A DNA stretch of 62,500 bases. Origin: Paenibacillus lycopersici. GTDB taxonomy: Bacteria; Bacillota; Bacilli; Paenibacillales; Paenibacillaceae. The translations under genes were made by a program, and so were the position numbers. The stretch spans positions 6,295,001-6,357,500 of the forward strand of contig NZ_CP048209.1 in assembly GCF_010119935.1 (NCBI RefSeq), in the 5' to 3' direction. Under the pieces are notes generated by a model. The model was not told the DNA's origin and did not search any database. It was given only the letters and a program-made list of their open reading frames with translations. Shown in pieces: positions 24,895 through 35,300 of this stretch; position 1 is the stretch's first letter; each line of letters starts with the position of its first letter.

Positions 24895-26973
24895 CTAGGA
24901 AGCGCCTTTGGACTTAGCGATGATCTCTTCCGAAATCGAACGCGGTACTTCTTCATAGTGCGAGAGCTCCATGGAGAATACGCCGCGGCCTTGCGTACCG
25001 GAACGAAGAACTGTCGAGTAACCGAACATCTCTGCCAGAGGCACCTTAGCGCGGACGATCAAAGCGCCATGCTTCGTGTCCGAACCTTCGATGCGACCGC
25101 GGCGGGAGCTCAGCATGCCCATTACGTCGCCCATGTACTCTTCAGGAACGCTTACTTCTACTTTCATGATCGGCTCGAGCAAGCAAGGATTACATTTGTC
25201 CTTTGCTGCTTTAAGCGCCATCGATCCGGCAATTTTGAACGCCATCTCCGAGGAGTCGACGTCGTGGTAGGAGCCGTCGACTACCGTCGCCTTGATGTCA
25301 ACCATTGGGAAGCCGGCAAGAACGCCGTTCTTCATGGATTCTTCGATACCGGCTTGAACTGGAGCGATGTATTCACGAGGAATCGCGCCGCCGACGACTT
25401 TATTCTCGAAAATAAAGCCTTGGCCTGGCTCAAGCGGCTGGAATTCAACCCAACAATGGCCGAATTGACCGCGTCCGCCGGATTGACGAACGAATTTGCC
25501 TTCGACCTTCGCAGCCGTCTTGAACGTTTCGCGGTAGGCTACTTGCGGCTTACCAACGTTTGTTTCGACTTTGAATTCGCGAAGCATGCGGTCAACGAGG
25601 ATCTCAAGGTGAAGCTCGCCCATACCTGCGATGATCGTTTGGCCGGTCTCTTCGTCCGTGTGCGCACGGAACGTAGGATCTTCCTCAGCCAGTTTTTGCA
25701 GCGCGATACCCATTTTGTCTTGGTCCGCTTTCGTCTTAGGCTCAACCGCGAGCTGGATAACCGGCTCAGGGAAGTTCATCGACTCAAGGATGACCGGGTT
25801 CTTCTCGTCGCAAAGCGTATCGCCGGTAGTCGTATCTTTCAAGCCTACTGCAGCCGCGATGTCACCGGAGTAAACTTCGCTGATCTCTTGACGGCTGTTC
25901 GCATGCATTTGAAGGATACGGCCGATCCGTTCACGTTTGTTTTTCGTTGCGTTCACTACGTACGAGCCTGAGCTAAGCACGCCGGAGTATACGCGGAAGA
26001 ACGTCAATTTACCAACATAAGGGTCAGTCATGATTTTGAACGCCAATGCCGAGAAAGGCTGGTCGTCGGCCGACTTACGAGTCGTCTCCGTGCCGTCTTC
26101 AAGGTGGCCCTTGATGTCCGGAACGTCGATCGGAGCTGGCAAGTAGTCAACGACGGCGTCAAGCATCAGTTGAACGCCTTTGTTACGGTACGAGGATCCG
26201 CAAATAACCGGGAAGATCTTGACTTCGCAGACGCCTTTGCGGAGCGCGCCTTTGATTTCTTCGATCGTCAGCTCTTCGCCCTCGAGATACTTCATCGTAA
26301 GCTCTTCGTCAAGCTCGGCCACTTTCTCCACGAGTTCCAAACGAAGCTCTTCGACCTTGTCCTTAAGGTCCGCAGGAATTTCGATCTTCTCCGGATCTTT
26401 GCCAAGATCGTCTTTGTATTTGTAAGCAACGCGTTCAACGATGTCGATTACACCTACAAAGTCGTTCTCAGCGCCGATTGGAAGCTGAATCGCAACCGCG
26501 TTCGCTTGCAGACGCTCGCGCATATCCTTAACAACGTTAAGGAAGTCTGCGCCGATGATATCCATTTTGTTGACGTATGCGATACGCGGTACGCCGTAAC
26601 GGTCAGCTTGACGCCATACCGTCTCGGACTGCGGCTCTACGCCTTCTTTTGCACTAAATACACCAACGGCCCCGTCCAATACGCGCAGGGAACGTTCTAC
26701 TTCGACCGTGAAGTCAACGTGTCCCGGGGTGTCGATAATATTGATGCGGTGACCATTCCATTGAGCAGTCGTAGCTGCGGACGTAATCGTGATACCGCGC
26801 TCTTGTTCTTGCTCCATCCAGTCCATCGTCGCCGCACCTTCGTGCACCTCGCCGATTTTGTGGGTACGGCCTGTGTAGAACAGGATCCGTTCTGTCGTAG
26901 TCGTTTTACCAGCGTCAATATGCGCCATGATCCCGATATTACGCGTATTTTTCAAGGAGAACTCTCTTGCCAT
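24895..26973 (-). CDS. fusA: Elongation factor G
   Basis: The 692-residue translocase GTPase has G1 AHIDAGKTTTTERIL, switch I with DWMEQEQERGITITSAAT, the DTPGHVDF G3 motif and NKMD G4, followed by domains II-V, including IPREYIAPVQAG in domain IV/V. It drives tRNA-mRNA translocation and, with RRF, ribosome recycling. Its length and the rpsG-fusA-tuf context identify the primary EF-G. GAGAGGAGATC precedes the ATG. Confidence 0.98.
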   Translation of the reverse strand: MAREFSLKNTRNIGIMAHIDAGKTTTTERILFYTGRTHKIGEVHEGAATMDWMEQEQERGITITSAATTAQWNGHRINIIDTPGHVDFTVEVERSLRVLDGAVGVFSAKEGVEPQSETVWRQADRYGVPRIAYVNKMDIIGADFLNVVKDMRERLQANAVAIQLPIGAENDFVGVIDIVERVAYKYKDDLGKDPEKIEIPADLKDKVEELRLELVEKVAELDEELTMKYLEGEELTIEEIKGALRKGVCEVKIFPVICGSSYRNKGVQLMLDAVVDYLPAPIDVPDIKGHLEDGTETTRKSADDQPFSALAFKIMTDPYVGKLTFFRVYSGVLSSGSYVVNATKNKRERIGRILQMHANSRQEISEVYSGDIAAAVGLKDTTTGDTLCDEKNPVILESMNFPEPVIQLAVEPKTKADQDKMGIALQKLAEEDPTFRAHTDEETGQTIIAGMGELHLEILVDRMLREFKVETNVGKPQVAYRETFKTAAKVEGKFVRQSGGRGQFGHCWVEFQPLEPGQGFIFENKVVGGAIPREYIAPVQAGIEESMKNGVLAGFPMVDIKATVVDGSYHDVDSSEMAFKIAGSMALKAAKDKCNPCLLEPIMKVEVSVPEEYMGDVMGMLSSRRGRIEGSDTKHGALIVRAKVPLAEMFGYSTVLRSGTQGRGVFSMELSHYEEVPRSISEEIIAKSKGAS

Positions 26974-27002
26974 AATTCGATCTCCTCTCGTTTAAGCGAA
27001 TC

Positions 27003-27473
27003 CTACCAACGGTAGTGCGCGAAAGCTTTGTTCGCTTCAGCCATTTTGTGCGTATCTTCGCGTTTCTTAACAGAAGAGCCCGTGTTGTTCGAAGCATCGA
27101 TGATTTCGGCAGCCAGACGCTCCTCCATCGTTTTCTCACCACGGTTACGCGAGTAGTTCACCAACCAACGAAGACCAAGCGCTGTACGGCGCTCCGGTTT
27201 AACTTCGATCGGCACTTGATAGTTCGAGCCGCCGACACGGCGCGCTTTAACTTCGAGCACTGGCATGATGTTCTTAATTGCTACTTCAAAAACTTCCATC
27301 GGATCTTTGCCTGTACGTTCGTTGATGAGCTTGAACGCATCATACAGAATCGTAGCTGCTACACCGCGTTTACCGTCGAGCATGATACGGTTGATCAGGC
27401 GAGTAACGAGCTTGCTGTTGTAAATCGGATCTGGCAAAACATCACGTTTTGTTACAGGACCTTTGCGTGGCAT
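27003..27473 (-). CDS. rpsG: 30S ribosomal protein S7
   Basis: The 156-residue S7 starts MPRKGPVTKRDVLPDPIYNS and contains RRVGGSNYQVPIEV and the ANKAFAHYRW C-terminus. It nucleates assembly of the 30S head, contacting E- and P-site tRNAs. A purine-rich GGGGGA site lies upstream of the ATG. Confidence 0.98.
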   Translation of the reverse strand: MPRKGPVTKRDVLPDPIYNSKLVTRLINRIMLDGKRGVAATILYDAFKLINERTGKDPMEVFEVAIKNIMPVLEVKARRVGGSNYQVPIEVKPERRTALGLRWLVNYSRNRGEKTMEERLAAEIIDASNNTGSSVKKREDTHKMAEANKAFAHYRW

Positions 27474-27543
27474 GTGTGGAAGTCCCCCTTTCTTCTAGTT
27501 TTACATTTTAGGATGAGGTTAACCGTTGCCGGCTATCCATTCA

Positions 27544-27963
27544 TTATTTTTTGACTTTCGGACGTTTCGTTCCGTATTTGGAACGAGCTTGTTTACGGTT
27601 GTTAACGCCGGCAGTATCAAGCGCGCCGCGAACGATGTGGTAACGAACACCCGGAAGATCTTTTACCCGGCCGCCGCGAACCAGTACAACGCTGTGCTCT
27701 TGAAGGTTGTGGCCAATGCCGCCGATGTAAGCTGTAACCTCTACGCGGTTCGTCAAACGTACACGCGCGTATTTCCGCAGGGCGGAGTTTGGTTTCTTAG
27801 GCGTCATCGTACCTACACGTGTGCAAACCCCGCGTTTTTGTGGCGAGCTTTGGTTCGTTTCCTCACGCTTCAGCGCATTGAATCCTCTTTGCAAGGCTGG
27901 CGATTTCGACTTAACGACTTTCGCTTCACGGCCTTTGCGAACTAGTTGGTTAATTGTTGGCAT
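27544..27963 (-). CDS. rpsL: 30S ribosomal protein S12
   Basis: The 139-residue S12 has the Firmicute-type longer N-terminal region, the TPKKPNSALRK loop (the Lys linked to streptomycin resistance when mutated is the wild-type Lys) and GRVKDLPGVRYH (second resistance Lys also wild type). S12 monitors codon-anticodon geometry in the A site. GGGGGATGC precedes the ATG. The gene follows rplGB by 133 nt. Confidence 0.98.
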   Translation of the reverse strand: MPTINQLVRKGREAKVVKSKSPALQRGFNALKREETNQSSPQKRGVCTRVGTMTPKKPNSALRKYARVRLTNRVEVTAYIGGIGHNLQEHSVVLVRGGRVKDLPGVRYHIVRGALDTAGVNNRKQARSKYGTKRPKVKK

Positions 27964-28055
27964 GTTGCATCCCCCTTCCTCACTTAGTAAAGCTTCAAGA
28001 CATATTGGCTTTTTAAGCCCACAGATCCAGGCGGTTCATAAAGAAACAAACGAAA

Positions 28056-28087
28056 GTTTTTACTTTCCCTCTCGGGTCGGTAAAAAC
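28056..28087 (-). repeat. Hairpin in the rplGB-rpsL spacer
   Basis: GTTTTTAC pairs perfectly with GTAAAAAC; inside, CCC and GGG can pair around a GAGA loop. The minus strand continues into TTTCGTTTGTTTCTTT. It lies just after the rplGB stop codon and before rpsL, so it could reduce read-through or mark a processing site. Confidence 0.55.
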
Positions 28088-28096
28088 GATATGTTC

Positions 28097-28327
28097 TTAT
28101 TCGATTTCCGGCACAACCGCTGCCATCGCCGCACCAACTTCGATCCCACAGGTTTCCCCGAGGCTCTTCATGGATTCGGACCAGGTAATCGGCACTTCCA
28201 TCGTCTCGCAAAGCCGAACAATATTGTTCTTCAGCCGCGGATCTGCATCTTGCGCAACATAGACGAGCGTGGCTTTGCGTTGCTCCACCATCTTCATCGT
28301 TTGCTTACTACCTATTACGAATCGCAT
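28097..28327 (-). CDS. rplGB: L7Ae-family ribosomal protein (YbxF/RplGB-like)
   Basis: This 76-residue protein belongs to the L7Ae/L30e/S12e/Gadd45 family: an alpha/beta/alpha fold with KATLVYVAQDADPRLKNNIVRLCE and a C-terminal ETCGIEVGAAMAAVV segment. Bacterial members bind kink-turn RNA and B. subtilis YbxF associates with ribosomes, but the role is not settled. The family's position before rpsL in the str operon is preserved. GGAAGGTAGG precedes the ATG. Confidence 0.92.
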   Translation of the reverse strand: MRFVIGSKQTMKMVEQRKATLVYVAQDADPRLKNNIVRLCETMEVPITWSESMKSLGETCGIEVGAAMAAVVPEIE

Positions 28328-28395
28328 AATAACCTACCTTCCAAGTCAATCAAAACTGACAAGTGCAGAGGTTGTGCGATTAGGCACACTACGAC

Positions 28396-28425
28396 ATATT
28401 AGCATCTGTGCTTGGGCAATGTCAA
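28396..28425 (-). promoter_or_regulatory. Strong sigma-A-type promoter of the str operon
   Basis: A perfect -35 TTGACA (28420-28425) and TAATAT (28396-28401) are spaced by 18 nt, with an upstream TGC giving an extended -10. It is about 70 nt before rplGB and follows the rpoC terminator. Confidence 0.85.
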
Positions 28426-28483
28426 GCATCTAGAAGCGTTAATACCATGAAAAATAAGTAAATCGCCTATTCATAACGGAATG

Positions 28484-28529
28484 AAGAGCAACCCGGGCGC
28501 TCTTGGGTAGAGTTGCCTTGGTCGCTCTT
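28484..28529 (-). terminator. Hairpin after rpoC, probable terminator
   Basis: AAGAGCGACC pairs with GGTTGCTCTT (one G-U) around a 25-nt loop, 28 nt beyond the rpoC stop. A U-tract is poor (CATTCCGTT follows), so termination may be partial. Confidence 0.5.
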
Positions 28530-28556
28530 CTCCCTTATGCCTAAACTTACCGGTAA

Positions 28557-31500
28557 TTAAGATTCGACGGATACCGTCTCGGCCTCAAGCTGCTGCTCGT
28601 CGAGCTGGTCATCGTCCATGCCGGCTACATGCACGCTTCTATAGCGCTGCATGCCCGTGCCTGCAGGAATCAGCTTGCCGATGATGACATTCTCTTTCAG
28701 ACCGAGCAGTTGGTCGACTTTTCCTTTGATCGCGGCGTCGGTCAAGACACGTGTCGTCTCTTGGAACGAAGCTGCGGACAGGAAGGAATCCGTCTCCAGG
28801 GATGCTTTGGTAATACCGAGCAGCACCGGCTTCGCGACTGCCGGCTCGTTACCGGACAGAATCGCTTCGCGGTTAGCCGCTTCGTACTCGTGGATGTCGA
28901 CGAACGCGCCCGGAAGGAGCGGCGTATCGCCGGCCTCGATGATGCGGATTTTGCGAAGCATCTGCTTCACCATAACCTCGATATGCTTGTCGTTGATTTC
29001 TACGCCCTGGTTCCGGTATACGCGCTGAACTTCCTGAAGGATATAGTTCTGCACGCCGCGGATGCCCTTAATGCGCAGCATGTCTTTCGGGTCGATCGAA
29101 CCGTCCGTCAGCTCGTCGCCGGCTTCGATTTGCTTGCCTTTGACTACGCGGATGCGGGAACCGAAAGTGACCGAATAGACTTTGGACTCTGCCTCGCCCT
29201 GAACTTCGATTTCGCGGCGGTCCTTCGTCTCGCGGATGTCTTTGATGACACCGTCGATCTCCGAAATGATCGCTTGACCTTTCGGATTACGCGCCTCGAA
29301 AAGCTCCTGGATACGCGGCAAACCTTGCGTGATGTCGTCGCCGGCAACGCCGCCGGTGTGGAACGTACGCATGGTGAGCTGCGTGCCCGGCTCGCCGATC
29401 GATTGAGCCGCGATAATGCCGACGGCTTCCCCGATCTCCACGAACTTGCCTGTCGCCAGATTGCGTCCGTAACAGATTTTACATACGCCGTGACGCGCGC
29501 GGCAGCTCAGTACGGAACGGATCTGCAACCTTTCGACGCCAGCTTCTACGATCGCTTCCGCTTTGTTGGAATCGATCAGCTCATTGCGATGAAGGATGAC
29601 TTCGCCCGTCTTCGGATGACGTACGGTCTCGAACGAGTAGCGGCCTTCAATACGGTCGTACAGGTCCTCGATGACTTCTTTGCCGTCCTGGATCTTGCTG
29701 ACCAGGAAGCCTTTGTCCGTACCGCAATCGTCTTCGCGAACGATAACATCCTGCGCAACGTCGACGAGACGGCGCGTGAGGTAACCCGAGTCCGCTGTAC
29801 GCAGGGCGGTATCGGCAAGACCTTTACGCGCGCCGTGCGTCGAGATGAAGTACTCGAGGACGGTCAGGCCTTCGCGGAAGTTCGATTTGATCGGCAACTC
29901 GATGATCCGGCCGGATGGGTTGGCCATCAGACCGCGCATGCCGCCGAGCTGCGTGATTTGAGATTTGTTGCCCCGCGCTTTGGAGTCGACCATGAGCATG
30001 ATGGAGTTGTAGCGGTCCATCGATTTCATGAGGATATCCGTAATCTGATCCTTCGTTTTGCTCCAGATCTCGATAACGCGGTCATACCGTTCTTCGTTCG
30101 TAATCAGACCGCGGCGGTACTGATTCGTAACGACCTTAACTTTATCTTCGGATTCCCGCAGGATTTCCTTCTTCTCCGCCGGCACGACAACGTCTGCAAC
30201 GGCAACCGTGATGCCTGCGCGCGTGGAATACGTGAATCCGAGTTGTTTAATGTCGTCAAGCATGACGGAAGTACGCGTCGTATGGTATTGACGGAAGCAT
30301 TCCGCAATAACTAAGCCGAGGTACTCTTTGCCTACGCCGCCGATTTGCGACAAGCCATCCATGAACTGAAGGAGATCCGCGCCCTTCTCATGGACAAAAT
30401 ATTTATCCGGCGTGCCTTGCAGCAAGTTCACCTTGGACGGTTCGTTGATGTAAGGGAAATCGGCCGGGAAAATTTCGTTGAAAATCACTTTGCCGACAGT
30501 CGTGCAAATGAGCGCCTTTTGCTGCGCATCCGTGAAGGACGTTTTCTTCAGCACCTTGACAGGGATGAAGATCCGCGCATGCAATGACACGATACCGCGC
30601 TGGTACGACGAAATCGCTTCGTTGACCGTCGCGAACACGGAGCCGCTGCCTTTGCCTTCTTTGTTATCCATCGTCAAGTAGAAGCTGCCGAGAACCATAT
30701 CCTGCGAAGGCGTAACGACAGGCTTGCCGTCTTTCGGGTTCAAAATGTTGCCCGAAGCCAGCATCAGCAGACGAGCCTCAGCTTGCGCTTCCGCGGAAAG
30801 CGGTACGTGAACGGCCATTTGGTCACCGTCGAAGTCGGCGTTATACGCCGTACATACGAGCGGGTGAAGCTTGATGGCGCGGCCTTCGACCAAGATCGGC
30901 TCGAAAGCCTGGATGCCGAGTCTGTGAAGCGTCGGGGCACGGTTCAGGAGGACCGGGTGCTCCTTGATTACTTCTTCGAGCACATCCCACACTTCAGGGC
31001 TGACGCGTTCGACTTTGCGCTTCGCGCTCTTGATGTTATGCGCCAGGTTCTTGTTGACCAGCTCTTTCATGACGAACGGCTTGAAGAGCTCGAGCGCCAT
31101 TTCTTTCGGCAAACCGCACTGGAACATTTTCAGGCTAGGACCGACGACGATAACGGAACGACCGGAATAGTCGACCCGTTTACCGAGCAAGTTCTGACGG
31201 AAACGTCCTTGTTTGCCTTTCAGCATATGGCTGAGCGATTTAAGCGGACGGTTGCCCGGACCCGTTACAGGGCGGCCGCGGCGGCCGTTATCGATCAGCG
31301 CGTCTACCGCTTCTTGCAGCATCCGCTTCTCGTTCTGCACGATAATGTCCGGCGCGCCCAGATCAAGCAGACGCTTCAGACGATTATTACGGTTAATGAC
31401 ACGGCGGTACAGATCGTTCAAGTCGGACGTCGCGAAACGTCCGCCGTCCAATTGCACCATCGGGCGAAGCTCCGGCGGGATGACCGGCAGCACGTCAAGG

Positions 31501-32180
31501 ATCATCCATTCCGGCATATTGCCGGAGTTGCGGAACGCCTCGATGACTTCAAGACGCTTGATCGCACGGTTACGGCGTTGGCCTTGTGCCGTACGCAAAT
31601 CTTCTTTCAGCTGCTCAAGCTCGCGTTCAACGTCGATGTCCTGCAGCAGCTTCTTGACCGCTTCCGCGCCCATTCCCGCCTGGAAGCCGTAGCCGTACTT
31701 CTCGCGGTAGCTGCGGTATTCCTTCTCGGACAGCAGCTGCTTCTTCTCAAGCGGCGTATCGCCCGGATCCGTCACGACATAAGATGCGAAGTAAATGATC
31801 TCTTCCAGCGAGCGGGGCGACATGTCGAGCGCAAGCCCCATCCGGCTTGGGATGCCTTTGAAATACCAAATATGCGATACGGGAGCCGCAAGCTCGATGT
31901 GTCCCATCCGTTCGCGGCGCACTTTCGCCCGCGTTACTTCGACGCCGCAGCGATCGCAGACGACGCCTTTGTAACGAACGCGTTTGTACTTGCCGCAGTG
32001 GCATTCCCAGTCTTTCGTCGGTCCGAAGATCTTCTCGCAGAAAAGACCTTCTTTCTCCGGCTTCAATGTTCTGTAGTTAATCGTTTCCGGTTTCTTTACT
32101 TCTCCGCGGGACCACGATCGGATTTTATCCGGAGATGCCAATCCAATCTTCATATACTCGAAGTTGTTCACGTCCAACAA
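28557..32180 (-). CDS. rpoC: DNA-directed RNA polymerase subunit beta'
   Basis: The 1207-residue subunit has the N-terminal zinc ribbon (CHCGKYKRVRYKGVVCDRC), the active-site NADFDGDQMAVH motif that chelates catalytic Mg, the bridge helix/trigger loop region with GVAGDDITQGLPRIQELFEARNP (second half), and the C-terminal DPBB partner segments. The Bacillus-type length and the start LDVNNFEYMKIGLASP agree. It begins with TTG (32178-32180), 7 nt after GGAGGG; the following codon is also TTG. It is transcribed with rpoB and followed by a hairpin and the separate str promoter. Confidence 0.98.
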   Translation of the reverse strand: MLDVNNFEYMKIGLASPDKIRSWSRGEVKKPETINYRTLKPEKEGLFCEKIFGPTKDWECHCGKYKRVRYKGVVCDRCGVEVTRAKVRRERMGHIELAAPVSHIWYFKGIPSRMGLALDMSPRSLEEIIYFASYVVTDPGDTPLEKKQLLSEKEYRSYREKYGYGFQAGMGAEAVKKLLQDIDVERELEQLKEDLRTAQGQRRNRAIKRLEVIEAFRNSGNMPEWMILDVLPVIPPELRPMVQLDGGRFATSDLNDLYRRVINRNNRLKRLLDLGAPDIIVQNEKRMLQEAVDALIDNGRRGRPVTGPGNRPLKSLSHMLKGKQGRFRQNLLGKRVDYSGRSVIVVGPSLKMFQCGLPKEMALELFKPFVMKELVNKNLAHNIKSAKRKVERVSPEVWDVLEEVIKEHPVLLNRAPTLHRLGIQAFEPILVEGRAIKLHPLVCTAYNADFDGDQMAVHVPLSAEAQAEARLLMLASGNILNPKDGKPVVTPSQDMVLGSFYLTMDNKEGKGSGSVFATVNEAISSYQRGIVSLHARIFIPVKVLKKTSFTDAQQKALICTTVGKVIFNEIFPADFPYINEPSKVNLLQGTPDKYFVHEKGADLLQFMDGLSQIGGVGKEYLGLVIAECFRQYHTTRTSVMLDDIKQLGFTYSTRAGITVAVADVVVPAEKKEILRESEDKVKVVTNQYRRGLITNEERYDRVIEIWSKTKDQITDILMKSMDRYNSIMLMVDSKARGNKSQITQLGGMRGLMANPSGRIIELPIKSNFREGLTVLEYFISTHGARKGLADTALRTADSGYLTRRLVDVAQDVIVREDDCGTDKGFLVSKIQDGKEVIEDLYDRIEGRYSFETVRHPKTGEVILHRNELIDSNKAEAIVEAGVERLQIRSVLSCRARHGVCKICYGRNLATGKFVEIGEAVGIIAAQSIGEPGTQLTMRTFHTGGVAGDDITQGLPRIQELFEARNPKGQAIISEIDGVIKDIRETKDRREIEVQGEAESKVYSVTFGSRIRVVKGKQIEAGDELTDGSIDPKDMLRIKGIRGVQNYILQEVQRVYRNQGVEINDKHIEVMVKQMLRKIRIIEAGDTPLLPGAFVDIHEYEAANREAILSGNEPAVAKPVLLGITKASLETDSFLSAASFQETTRVLTDAAIKGKVDQLLGLKENVIIGKLIPAGTGMQRYRSVHVAGMDDDQLDEQQLEAETVSVES

Positions 32181-32236
32181 GGAGCAACCCTCCTTCGTCC
32201 TGGTTCACTTGTGTTTTGCTGCTCTGAATGCCGTTC

Positions 32237-32271
32237 AGCCGGATTGCGCCCGTATCAGGCGCTCACCGGCT
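32237..32271 (-). repeat. Nested hairpin in the rpoB-rpoC spacer
   Basis: AGCCGG/CCGGCT encloses GCGCC/GGCGC in the 144-nt spacer between rpoB and rpoC. It has no U-tract; an RNase processing or mRNA stability role is a guess. Confidence 0.5.
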
Positions 32272-32324
32272 TGACTCGCCCGTGAAGACGAATCGGCATC
32301 ATGTATTCAAGGCCATGGAAGCTG

Positions 32325-35300
32325 TTACTCCACGCCGACTTCTGCACCTTCAAGATTGAGGTTCAGTTTATCCGAAGCGCCGTCGTCCTCGTCGTCGATT
32401 TCTTTCATTTCGATCTCTTCTTCGTTCTCGGTCAGGATTTTCACGTCCATGCCCAGGCTTTGAAGCTCTTTGATCAAAACTTTGAACGACTCCGGTACGC
32501 CCGGCTCCGGCACGTTCTCGCCTTTAACGATGGACTCATACGTTTTGACGCGGCCGACGACATCGTCGGATTTGACGGTCAAAATCTCTTGCAGCGTATA
32601 AGCGGCACCGTAAGCTTCGAGCGCCCAAACCTCCATCTCGCCGAAACGCTGTCCGCCGAACTGCGCTTTACCGCCCAACGGCTGCTGCGTAACGAGCGAG
32701 TAAGGACCCGTGGAACGCGCATGGATTTTATCGTCAACCATGTGCGCCAGTTTGATCATGTACATGACGCCGACGGTAACCTCGCGCTCGAACGGCTCGC
32801 CGGAGCGCCCGTCGTAGAGGATCGTCTTGCCGTTGCGCTGCATGCCTGCTTCTTCCATCGTATCGAACACGTCATACTCGCTCGCGCCGTCGAATACCGG
32901 CGTAGCGGCATGAATGCCGAGACGCTTGCTGGCCATGCCAAGGTGAACCTCGAGCACTTGACCGATGTTCATCCGGGAAGGTACGCCCAGCGGGTTAAGA
33001 ACGACCTCGACCGGCGTGCCGTCCGGCAGAAACGGCATATCTTCTTCCGGAAGGATACGCGCGATGACCCCTTTGTTACCGTGGCGTCCTGCCATCTTGT
33101 CGCCTTCGGAAATCTTACGTTTCTGCGCGATGTATGCGCGAACGAGTTGATTCACGCCAGGAGGCAGCTCGTCGCCGTTCTCGCGGGTGAACACTTTCAC
33201 GTCGACGACGATACCGTCGGTACCATGCGGTACGCGCAAGCTCGTATCGCGCACTTCGCGCGCCTTCTCGCCGAAGATCGCATGCAGCAAACGTTCTTCC
33301 GCCGTCAATTCCGTAACGCCTTTCGGCGTTACTTTGCCGACGAGAATGTCGCCTGCGCTGATTTCGGCGCCGACGCGGATAATGCCGCGCTCATCCAGAT
33401 TCCGTAGCGCTTCTTCGCCCACGTTCGGAATATCGCGCGTAATTTCTTCCGGCCCCAGCTTCGTGTCGCGCGCCTCGGATTCATATTCCTCGATATGAAT
33501 GGACGTGTACACGTCTTCTTTGACCAGCTTCTCGCTTAGCAGGATGGCATCCTCGTAGTTGTAGCCTTCCCACGTCATGAACGCAACGACAACGTTGCGG
33601 CCGAGCGCCAATTCGCCCATTTCCGTGGAAGGACCGTCTGCAAGGATATCGCCTTTCTTCACGATGTCGCCTTTTTGGCAGATCGGACGCTGGTTGATGC
33701 ACGTGCCTTGGTTGGAACGCATAAACTTGTGCAGCTTATGTTTCACCAAATCGCCCGTAACCGGTTTGCCATCGACCATTTCGACGCGGCGCAGCCAAAT
33801 TTCGTTGGCCGATACGCGTTCGATGATGCCGTCATGCTTGGAAACGATACATACCCCGGAATCCTTCGCGGACTTATGCTCCATTCCCGTGCCGACCAGC
33901 GGCGATTTCGGAATAAGAAGCGGAACGGCTTGCCGCTGCATGTTGGATCCCATGAGCGCGCGGTTGGAGTCATCGTTCTCGAGGAACGGAATGAGCGCCG
34001 TCGCGACGGATACAACTTGTTTTGGCGATACGTCCATGTAGTCCACGCGATCTGTCGGCATGGTCAAGATATTGTCGGCTTGCTTATTGTAACGAACGAT
34101 AACCGCTTCATCGACGAACTTGCCTTCTTCATCGAGCTTCGCGTTCGCTTGCGCGATAACGTAGTTATCTTCTTCATCGGCCGTCAGATAAGCGATCTGC
34201 TCCGTTACGACGCCCGTCTTCGGATCTACCCAACGGTAAGGCGCCTCGATGAAACCATACTCGTTGATGCGAGCAAAAGTCGACAAGGAGTTGATCAAAC
34301 CGATGTTCGGACCCTCCGGCGTCTCGATCGGGCACATCCGGCCATAGTGAGAGTTATGAACGTCCCGAACCTCGAAGCCCGCGCGCTCACGCGTCAAACC
34401 GCCCGGACCGAGCGCGGACAGACGGCGTTTATGCGTCAGCTCGGCAAGCGGGTTCGTCTGATCCATGAACTGCGACAATTGAGAAGATCCGAAGAACTCC
34501 TTGATCGACGCAATGACCGGACGAATATTAATAAGCGCCTGCGGCGTAATCGCATTCGCGTCTTGAATCGACATCCGTTCGCGGACGACGCGTTCCATAC
34601 GGGACAAGCCGATCCGGAATTGGTTCTGAAGGAGCTCGCCAACGGAACGCAAACGGCGGTTGCCCAAGTGGTCGATATCGTCCGTGCTTCCGACGCCATG
34701 GAGCAAATCGATGAAGTAGTTGATGGAAGCAATGATGTCTGCAGGCGTGATATGCTTAACCGACTTGTCGATCAAGCCATTGGCAATGACTTTGATGACT
34801 TTGGTCTCGTCAAGCGGCGAGAATACGCTCACGGTTTGCAGAGGTATACTATCCGCATCCAGTACGCCATTGGCGACTTGATACGTCTTGAAGCCGACAT
34901 TGTTCTCCAAGTACGGAATCAATTCATCCAGCAAACGGCGGTCAATCATCTGTCCGGCTTCCGCCAAGATTTCGCCAGTCGACGGATCGAACAACGTCTC
35001 TGCCAAGCGCTGGTTGAACAGACGGTTCTTGATATGCAGCTTCTTGTTGATTTTGTAGCGGCCGACGTTCGCCAGGTCGTAACGCTTCGGATCGAAGAAA
35101 CGCGCAACGAGCAGGCTCTTCGCGTTATCCAGCGTCGGCGGTTCGCCCGGACGAAGTCTTTCGTAAATTTCGATAAGCGCTTTTTCAGTGGAATCGGTGT
35201 TATCTTTATCGAGCGTGTTCCGAATATACTCGTCATGCCCCAGCAAATCCAAAATCTCGGCATCCGTTCCGAAACCAAGCGCACGCAGAAGCACCGTTAC

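Noticed and set aside
28629..32285. 561- and 500-residue plus-strand frames opposite rpoC
   Set aside because: Antisense shadows of rpoC; no family resemblance, SD or promoter.
33000..35000. Rifampicin or streptomycin resistance alleles in rpoB/rpsL
   Set aside because: The rifampicin pocket and both S12 lysines are wild type by eye.
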